A DNA stretch of 64,000 bases from Atopobacter sp. AH10 (GTDB lineage Bacteria; Bacillota; Bacilli; Lactobacillales; Aerococcaceae): positions 1-64,000 of the forward strand of contig NZ_QXPZ01000050.1 of NCBI RefSeq assembly GCF_003664595.1. The letters are read 5' to 3'. The notes under the pieces were generated by a model. The model worked only from the letters and a program-made list of their open reading frames with translations, did no database searches and was not told where the DNA came from. Positions 9,930 to 17,176 of the stretch are shown one piece after another; within the stretch, counting starts at the first letter, position 1; every line of letters begins with the position of its first letter. A program made the position numbers and the translations under genes.

Positions 9930-10937
9930 TTAACTTTCAAAAACTTCTGACTTTGGATCTCTTCTCATCAATTGCCTTATACTAGAATGAATTTCCTCAC
10001 CATGATAAAGAACACCATATAAAGCATTTGTGATCGGTAGATCTACATCTAATTCTTGACCTAGTTCATAAACAACCTTAATGGTCGCTACACCTTCAAC
10101 GACCATCCCCATATGATCAAGGACTTCCTCTAGGGATTTCCCTTGCCCTAATTGATAACCCGCTCTCCAGTTCCTTGAATGATGGCTGGTACAGGTCACA
10201 ATCAAATCACCAACACCAGATAGGCCAATAAAAGTAAGCGGGTCAGCTCCAAAGACTCGTCCTAATCGATTAATTTCTGTTAATCCTCTTGTGATTAAAG
10301 CGGCTTTGGCATTATCCCCATAGCCTAAACCTGCTAAAACACCTGCACCAACAGCAATAATATTCTTGGTTGCTGCACCAATTTCTACCCCAATCACATC
10401 AGGATTAGTATAAACACGGAAGTAATCATTCATACAAACAGCTTGAACAGCTTCAGCTGCTTTTTGATTGCGGCTCGCTGCGGTAATGGTCGTAATATCT
10501 TTTACTGCTACTTCTTCGGCATGACTTGGTCCAGATAAGACAACAATGGCTTCATAACGCTCACTTGGAATCACTTCTTCAATCACTTGGGAAATCCTTA
10601 ACCTGGATCCTTGTTCCAATCCCTTGGAGGCATGAACCAGTATTGGCTTTTTCTTTAATAGAGGGGCTACAGCAGTTGCTACTGAACGAATAGCCTTCGT
10701 CGGTAAAACAAACCATACCATATCTGCCCCTTCAACAGCTTCTTTTAAATCTGTCGTCGCATAGATCTTATCATCTAATACAGTATCGGGCAAATAATGC
10801 TGATTCGTGTGCTGTTGATTAATCTCCTCTACTTGTTCCTTCATGTTAGTATAGAGAACCACATCATGGCCATTATCCACTAGAAGCATGGACAAGGCTG
10901 TCCCCCATGATCCGCTTCCCAAAATTGCAATTCGCAT
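9930..10937 (-). CDS. gpsA: NAD(P)H-dependent glycerol-3-phosphate dehydrogenase
   Basis: 335 aa. It reduces dihydroxyacetone phosphate to sn-glycerol-3-phosphate for phospholipid and teichoic acid synthesis. Rossmann loop ILGSGSWGTALSMLL at the N-terminus; VHASKGLE, the catalytic region GAATKNIIAVGAG, and GDLIVTCTSHHSRN are family signatures. ATG at 10937 with GGAGAG upstream. It sits 52 bp ahead of galU on the same strand. Confidence 0.96.
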   Translation of the reverse strand: MRIAILGSGSWGTALSMLLVDNGHDVVLYTNMKEQVEEINQQHTNQHYLPDTVLDDKIYATTDLKEAVEGADMVWFVLPTKAIRSVATAVAPLLKKKPILVHASKGLEQGSRLRISQVIEEVIPSERYEAIVVLSGPSHAEEVAVKDITTITAASRNQKAAEAVQAVCMNDYFRVYTNPDVIGVEIGAATKNIIAVGAGVLAGLGYGDNAKAALITRGLTEINRLGRVFGADPLTFIGLSGVGDLIVTCTSHHSRNWRAGYQLGQGKSLEEVLDHMGMVVEGVATIKVVYELGQELDVDLPITNALYGVLYHGEEIHSSIRQLMRRDPKSEVFES

Positions 10938-11100
10938 ATTACTCTCCTTCCGCCAACAGATCTCAGCTGATCATTTAGATATTCTAACGTCTTCCGATCT
11001 GGGCCTTCTTCCTTTTTTCAATTAGCGACTACTTCTTCCATCTACTCCTTGCTCTATTAGGGAAATATCCCCATAAGCCATCTGCTCTTAGCGGAAAATT

Positions 11101-11196
11101 CTTATCAGATATTCTAACCCAAAAAAGAAATCCTTATCGAATACTCTATCCTAAAAAAGAAATCCTATCCACTCAGATCCTTATTCTAAAAAAAAG
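11101..11196. repeat. Imperfect 32-bp tandem repeat in the gpsA-lgt gap
   Basis: Unit 1 is 11101-11132 and unit 2 is 11133-11164. Both start CTTATC, have ATA(T/C)TCTA in the middle and end AAAAAAGAAATC. A degenerate third unit runs to about 11196. The rest of the 324-base gap (10938-11261) holds nothing else I recognise. Confidence 0.7.
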
Positions 11197-11261
11197 CTGT
11201 TATTCACCCATTCCTAACACTTAACGGCTACTCGACTCCTTTTTAAATCACGCCTTTACTA

Positions 11262-12095
11262 TCAGAGAACCGCTAGATTCATAGGATGAATAACCTTTTT
11301 GTAATAGATATATTCTTCTTTATGCTGGTAACGGTAAATGGCATACAAAATCCCAAGAGCAATAAAAATGAGAGATAAGGCTTGCGATACTCGAATAGTT
11401 GAAAAAACATATAGGCTATCCGTCCGCATTCCTTCAACTAAAAATCGACTACTCCCATACCAAACAAGGTAAAAGCTGACCGCATCTCCCAAACGTAAAG
11501 GAGCATAGCGCCGTAAAGTTAAAATAATGATCACCCCAATGAAACTGAGGAGAGATTCATAAAGAAAAGTAGGTTGATAGTATACCCCATCAATCCTCAT
11601 TTGTTCAATCACAAAGGCAGGCAAATGCCAAGCTTCTAAAACGGATTTGGCAATTCTATCCCCATGAGCTTCTTGGTTCATAAAATTGCCCCAACGCCCT
11701 ATGCTCTGCGCTAAAAGAAAATAAGGCGCCAGTATATCCACAAAAAGGGTACAGGAATAGCTATTTTTTATGCAGTAGATCAAGGCGGCTATGGCCCCAA
11801 AAATTAGGCCACCATACAAGGCAATTCCGCCTTTATGAATCGCTAATATTTCAGATAGATGCCCTGCATAATAATCCCATTTAAAAAGAACATAATACAG
11901 CCTAGCTCCTAAAAAAGCAAAAGGGAGCCCCCAAAAGGCAAAATCCCAAAGGCTGTCTTGAGGGAAACCTCTTTTCTTCGCCTCTCTATTCGCTAATTCA
12001 ATGCCTAGAAAAGCTGCCAAGGTAATAATAATGCCATACCAGCGTACCTCCCAGCCAAAGAGCGAAAAGGCAACGGGATTAATGGCTAGAAACAT
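11262..12095 (-). CDS. lgt: Prolipoprotein diacylglyceryl transferase
   Basis: About 277 aa, seven predicted membrane helices. It attaches diacylglycerol to the lipobox Cys of lipoproteins at the outer face of the membrane. HKGGIALYGGL (with the essential-type HGG-like stretch) and the Lgt signature RIGRWGNFMNQEAHG are visible. I chose the ATG at 12095: AGGAGG lies 6 bases upstream, while the longer frame from 12116 has no good site. It overlaps the end of hprK by 17 bases. The lipoprotein at 48390-49448 is a likely substrate. Confidence 0.95.
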   Translation of the reverse strand: MFLAINPVAFSLFGWEVRWYGIIITLAAFLGIELANREAKKRGFPQDSLWDFAFWGLPFAFLGARLYYVLFKWDYYAGHLSEILAIHKGGIALYGGLIFGAIAALIYCIKNSYSCTLFVDILAPYFLLAQSIGRWGNFMNQEAHGDRIAKSVLEAWHLPAFVIEQMRIDGVYYQPTFLYESLLSFIGVIIILTLRRYAPLRLGDAVSFYLVWYGSSRFLVEGMRTDSLYVFSTIRVSQALSLIFIALGILYAIYRYQHKEEYIYYKKVIHPMNLAVL

Positions 12096-13032
12096 CATTA
12101 TCCTCCTTTTGGGCATTCGTCTTAATCAATGAATCCAAACGTTGGTTGAACAGATACATAGGGTCATACCCCATCCCCTTAGCTCGGAAATTCATGGCAG
12201 CGACTTCGATAATAATAGAAATATTCCGACCAGTCTTCACTGGAATGGTTAACTTCTTAATGTCCACACCCAGAACTTTTTCCTTTTCATCATCTTTCCC
12301 TAGACGGTCATAAGGGGTATCCTTTCTCCAATTTTCTAAATGGACGATCAAATCGACTTCTACACTCGAACGAATAGCGCCTGCTCCAAAAAGGGTCATC
12401 ACATCTACAATACCTACCCCCCGAATTTCGATCAAGTGAGACAAAATCTCTGGTGCTTCTCCGACAATCGTCAATTCATCTTGTCGATGCAAGTCCACTC
12501 GATCGTCTGCTACTAATCGGTGCCCCTTTTGAACTAGTTCTAAAGCCGTTTCAGACTTTCCAACACCGCTTTCTCCAGTGATGAGCACACCTATCCCAAA
12601 CACATCCACCAAGACGCCGTGTACAGTTTGCGCAGGTGCCATCTTACTTTCCAAAAAATTCGTCATATGGCCTATGATCCGAGTCGTCCGACGATGCGAG
12701 CGAAGAATAGGCACATGAAACTCGTGACTAGCCCTTAACAATTCTTCTGGAAGGGGAAGATTTCTCGCTAAAACAAAGCATGGTGTCCCATTTTCTGCCA
12801 TAAATCGAAAAATCTCCAATTTTTTCTCTGAATGTAAATTGTGTAAATACGTTGATTCTGTCCGGCCAAAAACTTGTACCCGATTGCGTGGGTAAAACTT
12901 ATAGTATCCTGCTAAGACCAATCCTGGGCGAGAAATTTCACTAGTCGCAATTAAACTATCCAGATGATCTTTTTCTGAGATAATCTCCAGTTGTAACGCT
13001 TCAGCTAATTCTTTTACCGTAACGTCCGCCAT
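12079..13032 (-). CDS. hprK: HPr kinase/phosphorylase
   Basis: 317 aa. It phosphorylates and dephosphorylates Ser46 of HPr, controlling carbon catabolite repression. Walker A GESGVGKSETALEL sits in the C-terminal kinase domain; the HprK signature region reads IEIRGVGIVDVMTLFGAGAIR. The N-terminal domain is normal. Followed by lgt with overlap, the usual hprK-lgt order in Lactobacillales. ATG at 13032. Confidence 0.96.
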   Translation of the reverse strand: MADVTVKELAEALQLEIISEKDHLDSLIATSEISRPGLVLAGYYKFYPRNRVQVFGRTESTYLHNLHSEKKLEIFRFMAENGTPCFVLARNLPLPEELLRASHEFHVPILRSHRRTTRIIGHMTNFLESKMAPAQTVHGVLVDVFGIGVLITGESGVGKSETALELVQKGHRLVADDRVDLHRQDELTIVGEAPEILSHLIEIRGVGIVDVMTLFGAGAIRSSVEVDLIVHLENWRKDTPYDRLGKDDEKEKVLGVDIKKLTIPVKTGRNISIIIEVAAMNFRAKGMGYDPMYLFNQRLDSLIKTNAQKEDNDVSSH

Positions 13033-13187
13033 TTATCTCCCTCGCTTTACCATAATCTCCATCTATTCTACCATAGACGAACCATTTTGGGCAGATAAGA
13101 TAACTGATTCTTCTTGTACAACTTCCCTATATCCCCCTATATTACAACTTTCTTTAAGCTCATCCACTAAGCTCAAGTTTCCCCCAT

Positions 13188-13225
13188 AAAAAAAGCCCTA
13201 GAGAAGATAAACTTTCTCTAGGGTT
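13188..13225 (-). terminator. Terminator of the liaXYZ-like cluster
   Basis: CCCTAGAGAA and TTCTCTAGGG form a 10-bp perfect stem; on the minus strand the second arm runs into a T tract (CTTTTTTT). It lies about 15 bp after the 13239 gene end. Confidence 0.85.
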
Positions 13226-13238
13226 TATTTTGACCTAT

Positions 13239-13592
13239 TTAACGCCATTCCTTTCCAAATCTTCTAGACATGAAATTCTGAAATGCCGTCAAAAGGAAAC
13301 TGATCAGCAAAGCCATCCCAAATGAACTGATCCTAAATTGACTGCCCATTAATGAACTAACAAGTTGCAAGACTAACGCATTTAAGGCAAAGGCAAAGAG
13401 TCCCATGGTTAAAATTGTGATAGGCAAAGTTAGGATAAAGAGAAGTGGCTTAACAAAAACGTTTAAAGCTGCCATCAAAAAACTAGCAAATGCTGCCGCC
13501 CACAACGAACTAACATGAAAATACGGGGAAAAGAGGAAGGATAGGATCATAAAGCCTAGAGCGTTGGTCGCCAATCGTTGCCAAAAACCCAT
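13239..13592 (-). CDS. liaZ: Phage holin superfamily IV membrane protein (LiaZ/YvlD-like)
   Basis: 117 aa with about four hydrophobic helices (GFMILSFLF, FASFLMAALNVFVKPLLF, LPITILTMGLFAFALNALVL, GMALLISFLLTAF). Matches the Phage_holin_4_2/YvlD type. The ATG at 13592 shares one base with the TGA of the PspC gene before it, indicating coupled translation. In Enterococcus the same trio (surface protein LiaX, PspC protein LiaY, holin-like LiaZ) answers membrane stress under LiaFSR; the symbol here is by synteny and family, not by identity. Confidence 0.72.
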   Translation of the reverse strand: MGFWQRLATNALGFMILSFLFSPYFHVSSLWAAAFASFLMAALNVFVKPLLFILTLPITILTMGLFAFALNALVLQLVSSLMGSQFRISSFGMALLISFLLTAFQNFMSRRFGKEWR

Positions 13593-13831
13593 CAAAAATC
13601 ACTCCACTCTCTCTTGTGATCATTAGCTTCATCATCGTCCTTGCGGCGTCTTGTTTCTTCAGGAATAAGCACAGCTAAAACCAGGTACAAAAATAAAGGA
13701 GAACCAGAAGGCGCCAAAAAAATATAGAGTAGGCGCAATATGCCTGAAGAAACACCTAAATACTCTGCTATACCTCCAATCACGCCTGCAAACCATCTAT
13801 CGTGTCGTGATCTTCTCAATTCTTTCTTCAC
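13592..13831 (-). CDS. liaY: PspC-domain membrane protein (LiaY-like), copy 2
   Basis: 79 aa. It begins with an RSRHDRWFAGVIGGIAEYLG block typical of PspC domains, followed by one hydrophobic helix pair (LRLLYIFLAPSGSPLFLYLVLAVLIPEE), then a charged tail rich in Asp/Glu/Lys/Arg. PspC proteins sense or stabilise stressed membranes. It lies in an apparent operon with liaX upstream and the holin-like gene downstream (one-base overlap). A shorter paralogue precedes it directly (13883-14062), so this is a tandem duplication. Confidence 0.8.
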   Translation of the reverse strand: MKKELRRSRHDRWFAGVIGGIAEYLGVSSGILRLLYIFLAPSGSPLFLYLVLAVLIPEETRRRKDDDEANDHKREWSDF

Positions 13832-13882
13832 AGCGTTCTCTCCTTTCTCTCTAAATAATCGTTCAGTTTACTCATCTATTCT

Positions 13883-14062
13883 CTACCATTCATCTGGAAT
13901 AATCAAGGCAAGTAATATATAGCATAGAACCGGCGCTCCAAAAGGGCTAATCAGCACATATAGTATCCGAAGCAATGTGGACGAAACCCCTAAATATTCA
14001 GCTAGGCCTCCCATAACGCCTGCAAACCATCTATCGTGCCTCGATCGTCTTAATCTTCTCAT
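13883..14062 (-). CDS. Short PspC-domain protein (LiaY-like), copy 1
   Basis: 59 aa, read from the ATG at 14062 to the stop at 13883. It starts MRRLRRSRHDRWFAGVMGGL and shares RSRHDRWFAGV(I/M)GG(I/L)AEYLGVSS with the 79-aa gene that follows, then has the same hydrophobic segment (LRILYVLISPFGAP) and ends at IIPDEW without the charged tail. So it is a tail-less tandem paralogue between liaX and the longer PspC gene. An upstream AGGAAA can serve as ribosome site. Whether it is expressed as a separate protein is untested, but codon-level similarity to its neighbour argues that it is real. Confidence 0.75.
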   Translation of the reverse strand: MRRLRRSRHDRWFAGVMGGLAEYLGVSSTLLRILYVLISPFGAPVLCYILLALIIPDEW

Positions 14063-14130
14063 TTTTTTATTTTCCTTTCCTAGTCAATACGATCTCTTCT
14101 ACAGCTTCCACTTATCTTGCTGGCTTATTT

Positions 14131-15792
14131 CTAGGCTTCCTTATCCATCTGAGATGTCGTCAATTGAATGTTCCCTAATTTAGTCGATAGGGTCGCTATG
14201 ACTGGTGTCCCTTCCTTTAAATGGCGAAACTTCAGCCTTTGCCCAGCTCTCCTCTCTTCTTCAATAGAGATATCCATATCTTCCCGCAAATAAGGATGGC
14301 TAATGCTTCCAATACCTGACTTAAGATCTGCTTCAATCGATTGATAATCCATATTATACCAACGTATATTCCCTGTCTTCACCTTAGCTTCTACATGTTG
14401 CAAACTCTTGTCCGTATCGAGGAGAATATTCCCAGTCTGAACGTCTAAATCGAGACCTTGCACTGCCCCTGTATAGTAAATTTTCCCTGTAGTAAGCTTG
14501 GAAAATACATCTCTAAACTGACAATCTTTGAGATATATCTTCCCACTTGTATTCAAACTTTCTAGCATGGTTCCAGAAACTTTATCAAAAGAGATATTTC
14601 CTGTCTTCACTTTAGCCAAAATATCTTGACTCTTCAAGCTTTCAGCCTTAATTTCACCAGAGATTACCTTGAGCGATACATAGTCGTAATTTTTTTCTGA
14701 TAAATAAAGCTTAACTGCCACTTGAATATTCCGACTAGAAAAATGGAATTTCGCCATTTCTAGATCATTTCTCACCAGCCTATGTTTTTCAATTGTATCT
14801 CTTAAAGACTTACTATCTTCGAAAACTCCCTGATAGCTTATCTCTAATCGGCCACTTTCTCCCTCTTTTACTTCTAGGTCAATTTTCCCACATGCCAATT
14901 TAATATCAACGATAGAAGCTTCTTTATCTATAGGGATCACTTCTTGATAAGTATTTAATCCTCCTCTTGTTTTTGAAGATGAAGGTTTAGAGCGACCCAC
15001 TTCCATTGAAAAATCCTCTGCAATTTCCTGTACACGATCAGCATACACCTTAACTGCTGATAAGATACTAGGCGTTACTTTGTTCACCCAATCCGCAGTA
15101 TCTTTAGCAAAATTCTTCCATTCCTCTCTTCCTTTTTCATCCTGAGAGCTATCCTTACTTTCTGAAGAACTAGGGCTCTTTTTTTCTCCTAAAGCACTAG
15201 TTCCAACCGCTTGTATTTCCGCCATTTTTTGACTTAGATTACTTATATCAGCTTCCTTTTCCTGAATCGATTTAGTTAAACTATCTATATCTTCCCTCGA
15301 ATCTGCAATAGCTTCTACAAAATCTTTTTCAGTATAACGACTAAAAGGCTTATCCAAGTCTTCTTGACAAGCTTCTTGTCCCTCTTCCTTTTGCCCTTCA
15401 GTTGAAAGATCCGCTTCTAGCAAATCATCAACTGAAGTTGGTATAAAACCATCTGAGAGATCTTCTTTTTCTTGGTCACGTAATTGTTGAAAGTCGGCAT
15501 AGGCTGCTTCTAGTTCTTTAAAAAAGTCCTTTTTATGGAGAAGGAGTTCATTCAATTGTTCCAATTGCGCTTTTTCTTGATCGATTTTAGCCGATAGACT
15601 TGCAGCTTTTTCTAAAATAATAGTGGCTTCTTCTTTCATTTCTTCTTGGCTGACTTGCCTTTTTTCTTCTGAATTATTTTGTTCCCTTGTTATTCCGATC
15701 TTTTGACCTTCTTGTTCTAACAAGATTAAGGCATCATCTTCATTAATCACGCCAGCCTTTAGCAAAGCCATAATTCTTTCTTTCTTATCCAT
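14131..15792 (-). CDS. liaX: DUF4097 beta-repeat protein (LiaX/YvlB-like)
   Basis: About 553 aa. The N-terminus (ERIMALLKAGVINEDDALILLEQEG) is a short helical domain typical of YvlB/LiaX; residues about 45-200 are a highly charged coiled-coil-prone region; from about residue 290 to the end lie DUF4097 beta-strand repeats with recurring K-V-K-T-G-N-I motifs (VKTGNISF, VQTGNILL, VKTGNIRW). In Enterococcus, LiaX is a surface sensor for daptomycin and host peptides that restrains the LiaFSR response. No signal peptide is visible. Start at the second of two adjacent ATGs (15792), 6 bases after AGGAGG. First gene of a four-gene cluster ending at the 13188-13225 terminator. Confidence 0.8.
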   Translation of the reverse strand: MDKKERIMALLKAGVINEDDALILLEQEGQKIGITREQNNSEEKRQVSQEEMKEEATIILEKAASLSAKIDQEKAQLEQLNELLLHKKDFFKELEAAYADFQQLRDQEKEDLSDGFIPTSVDDLLEADLSTEGQKEEGQEACQEDLDKPFSRYTEKDFVEAIADSREDIDSLTKSIQEKEADISNLSQKMAEIQAVGTSALGEKKSPSSSESKDSSQDEKGREEWKNFAKDTADWVNKVTPSILSAVKVYADRVQEIAEDFSMEVGRSKPSSSKTRGGLNTYQEVIPIDKEASIVDIKLACGKIDLEVKEGESGRLEISYQGVFEDSKSLRDTIEKHRLVRNDLEMAKFHFSSRNIQVAVKLYLSEKNYDYVSLKVISGEIKAESLKSQDILAKVKTGNISFDKVSGTMLESLNTSGKIYLKDCQFRDVFSKLTTGKIYYTGAVQGLDLDVQTGNILLDTDKSLQHVEAKVKTGNIRWYNMDYQSIEADLKSGIGSISHPYLREDMDISIEEERRAGQRLKFRHLKEGTPVIATLSTKLGNIQLTTSQMDKEA

Positions 15793-16130
15793 CATTTTCC
15801 TCCTTGGCTGCCATTTTACCTCTTAGAACCCTTACAAGTGTATTATCACCAAATTCAAGTAAGTTTTCATAGGCCCTAGGACCCATCTTCTGAATATTTC
15901 CCTTTATCAAGGATATCTTCACCAGAACTCCTGTAAAAGATCCCTATATAAAAGTTTACACAATTTATTTGACACTAGCTGGCGAGTTGAGAGACCTTGG
16001 CTCGAAACGGTGGCATGGCTGTTGAACAGATGACCAATTCTCTAAAAGCTCTAGTTACTTTCTAGAAGCAATCAATAACCCGAAGTAATAAGCAATGTAG
16101 CTGGCTATCGACCACTTACACTTTTCCTGA
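15793..16130. other. Intergenic region upstream of liaX
   Basis: About 340 bases with no credible gene. The first 150 bases before liaX should hold its promoter; the region near 15945-15970 is AT-rich, but I cannot name a LiaR-type box with confidence. The remainder separates liaX from the repeat at 16131. Confidence 0.4.
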
Positions 16131-16164
16131 AAAATTTACCCACAACAAAATTGGACAAAGTGCC
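16131..16164 (-). repeat. Direct repeat copy A, IS-terminus-like
   Basis: This 34-base stretch matches 17030-17063 at 31 of 34 positions in the same orientation; the copies flank the secreted-protein/partner gene pair. On the minus strand it reads GGCACTTTGTCCAATTTTG then TTGTGGGTAAATTTT. The layout resembles what I remember of ISL3-family ends; no transposase is present. Confidence 0.7.
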
Positions 16165-16170
16165 CAAAAG

Positions 16171-16216
16171 AAAAGCGAGTATAAACGTTGTTAAATCAAT
16201 ATTTATACTCGCTTTT
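16171..16216 (-). terminator. Terminator of the secreted-protein/partner pair
   Basis: A 15-bp perfect stem: AAAAGCGAGTATAAA at 16171-16185 with TTTATACTCGCTTTT at 16202-16216. On the minus strand it is followed by CTTTT. It lies about 75 bp after the end of the 107-aa gene. Confidence 0.85.
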
Positions 16217-16293
16217 ATATTTTTAAAGTATCAAGATCGGGAAAAGTACCCTCTAAAAAAGAGTTCTATCCATACCACATGACTATTGCCTGA

Positions 16294-16617
16294 CTATTCT
16301 TCTTCGATAACATAATTTTTCTTAAAAATGTTAACCATACCTTCAAAAACTTCTTCAGATAATAAAGCCAACTTTGGTACTTCTCTAATGATATTTCTTT
16401 TTAATTCTAAATAGCTAACATTTTCATTTTCTGAAAATAGCCTATTCAATAATATAATAATTTTCCCTCTCTCATCAAAAGTAATACCATTCTCCAAGCA
16501 AAAAAGACTTGGAGATACTGGGTTTAAAGCTGAATGTCCATGTAATTCGGCTAATTCAGAAATAGCACTTTCTATCAGATTTAACTTATCTAAAACATGC
16601 CCATCTACAATATCCAA
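16294..16617 (-). CDS. Small helical protein, candidate immunity partner
   Basis: 107 aa, acidic, no signal peptide or membrane segment, predicted mostly helical. It begins at a TTG (16617) placed 7 bases after AGGGAGG, and overlaps the end of the preceding secreted-protein gene by 13 bases, so translation is probably coupled. Size, position and composition resemble bacteriocin immunity proteins of lactic acid bacteria (about 100-aa helical bundles), but I do not recognise a specific family. The function is inferred from context only. It could equally be a small regulator or chaperone of the neighbour. Confidence 0.5.
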   Translation of the reverse strand: MDIVDGHVLDKLNLIESAISELAELHGHSALNPVSPSLFCLENGITFDERGKIIILLNRLFSENENVSYLELKRNIIREVPKLALLSEEVFEGMVNIFKKNYVIEEE

Positions 16618-17108
16618 CTAACTGCCTCCCTAATAGCAAGAGCTATATTAGTAACAACACTTCTTGAAACGCCAGAATTGACTAAACCTCTAAAAACAGC
16701 ATCGTATACTGCTTGAGCAGGAATATCAGTCCACTCTAACAAAGGGGTAAGAGAAGCAGCAATCTTACCAAAGTATCTATCAACTTGGTTTGCAACTGCT
16801 TTACCAGAAACAGATTTTACCGCATTTACAATAGCAGTTCTATTCTTTATAGCTTTCCTAATGGCAGTTTTACCAACTTTTTTCCAAATACTTCTTTCTT
16901 CTTTTAAATATTGATAATCAGATTCTTTAGGAACTTGATAAATAATATTAGAACTACTATCAGCTAAAACTTCAGTAGCTGGTAAAACACTCCCAGACAA
17001 AGTAACAGCTAACATTGATAAAGTGCCAAAAAATTTACCCACCACAAAATTTAACAAAGTGCCTTTTTTCGGAAGATTTTCCAGCAACACTATTTGACTA
17101 AGCGCCAA
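16605..17108 (-). CDS. Small secreted protein of unknown family, candidate bacteriocin/toxin
   Basis: Up to 167 aa. A signal peptide is clear (GKFFGTLSMLAVTLSGSVLP, then ATEVLA before DSSS), giving a mature part of about 118 aa that is basic in the middle (IWKKVGKTAIRKAIKNRT) and then amphipathic helical, ending in the hydrophobic REAVSWIL. No Cys in the mature part. The start is uncertain: the TTG at 17108 lies in IS-like repeats; GTGs at 17045/17042 or the ATG at 17015 would also keep most of the signal peptide, but none has a strong ribosome site. This suggests the original 5' end was replaced by an insertion. A small gene overlaps its 3' end. A secreted antimicrobial is a reasonable guess, not shown. 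Confidence 0.55.
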   Translation of the reverse strand: MALSQIVLLENLPKKGTLLNFVVGKFFGTLSMLAVTLSGSVLPATEVLADSSSNIIYQVPKESDYQYLKEERSIWKKVGKTAIRKAIKNRTAIVNAVKSVSGKAVANQVDRYFGKIAASLTPLLEWTDIPAQAVYDAVFRGLVNSGVSRSVVTNIALAIREAVSWIL

Positions 17109-17130
17109 AATTCCCCGCCAACACTATTAA
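17030..17130 (-). repeat. Nested IS-terminus-like repeats at the 5' end of the secreted-protein gene
   Basis: On the minus strand three related segments follow one another: TAATAGTGTTGGCGGGGAA, then GGCGCTTAGTCAAATAGTG with TTGCTGGAAAATC, then GGCACTTTGTTAAATTTTG with TGGTGGGTAAATTT (17030-17063, copy B of the direct repeat at 16131). Each has the layout GGCnCTT...AGTGTTGGnGGAAAA that I associate with ISL3-family ends. They overlap the possible start codons of the secreted protein. Confidence 0.55.
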
Positions 17131-17176
17131 AAAAAGCAGTGAAAGCTCTAGTCCGACTCCTATTTTTGCGCACTCA

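Noticed and set aside
11101-11196. CRISPR array
   Set aside because: Repeats are adjacent with no spacers, imperfect, and there are no cas genes; the same holds for 50101-50195 and 32386-32497.
16821-17108. Full IS element at the secreted-protein gene
   Set aside because: Only end-like repeats are present; no transposase reading frame on either strand.
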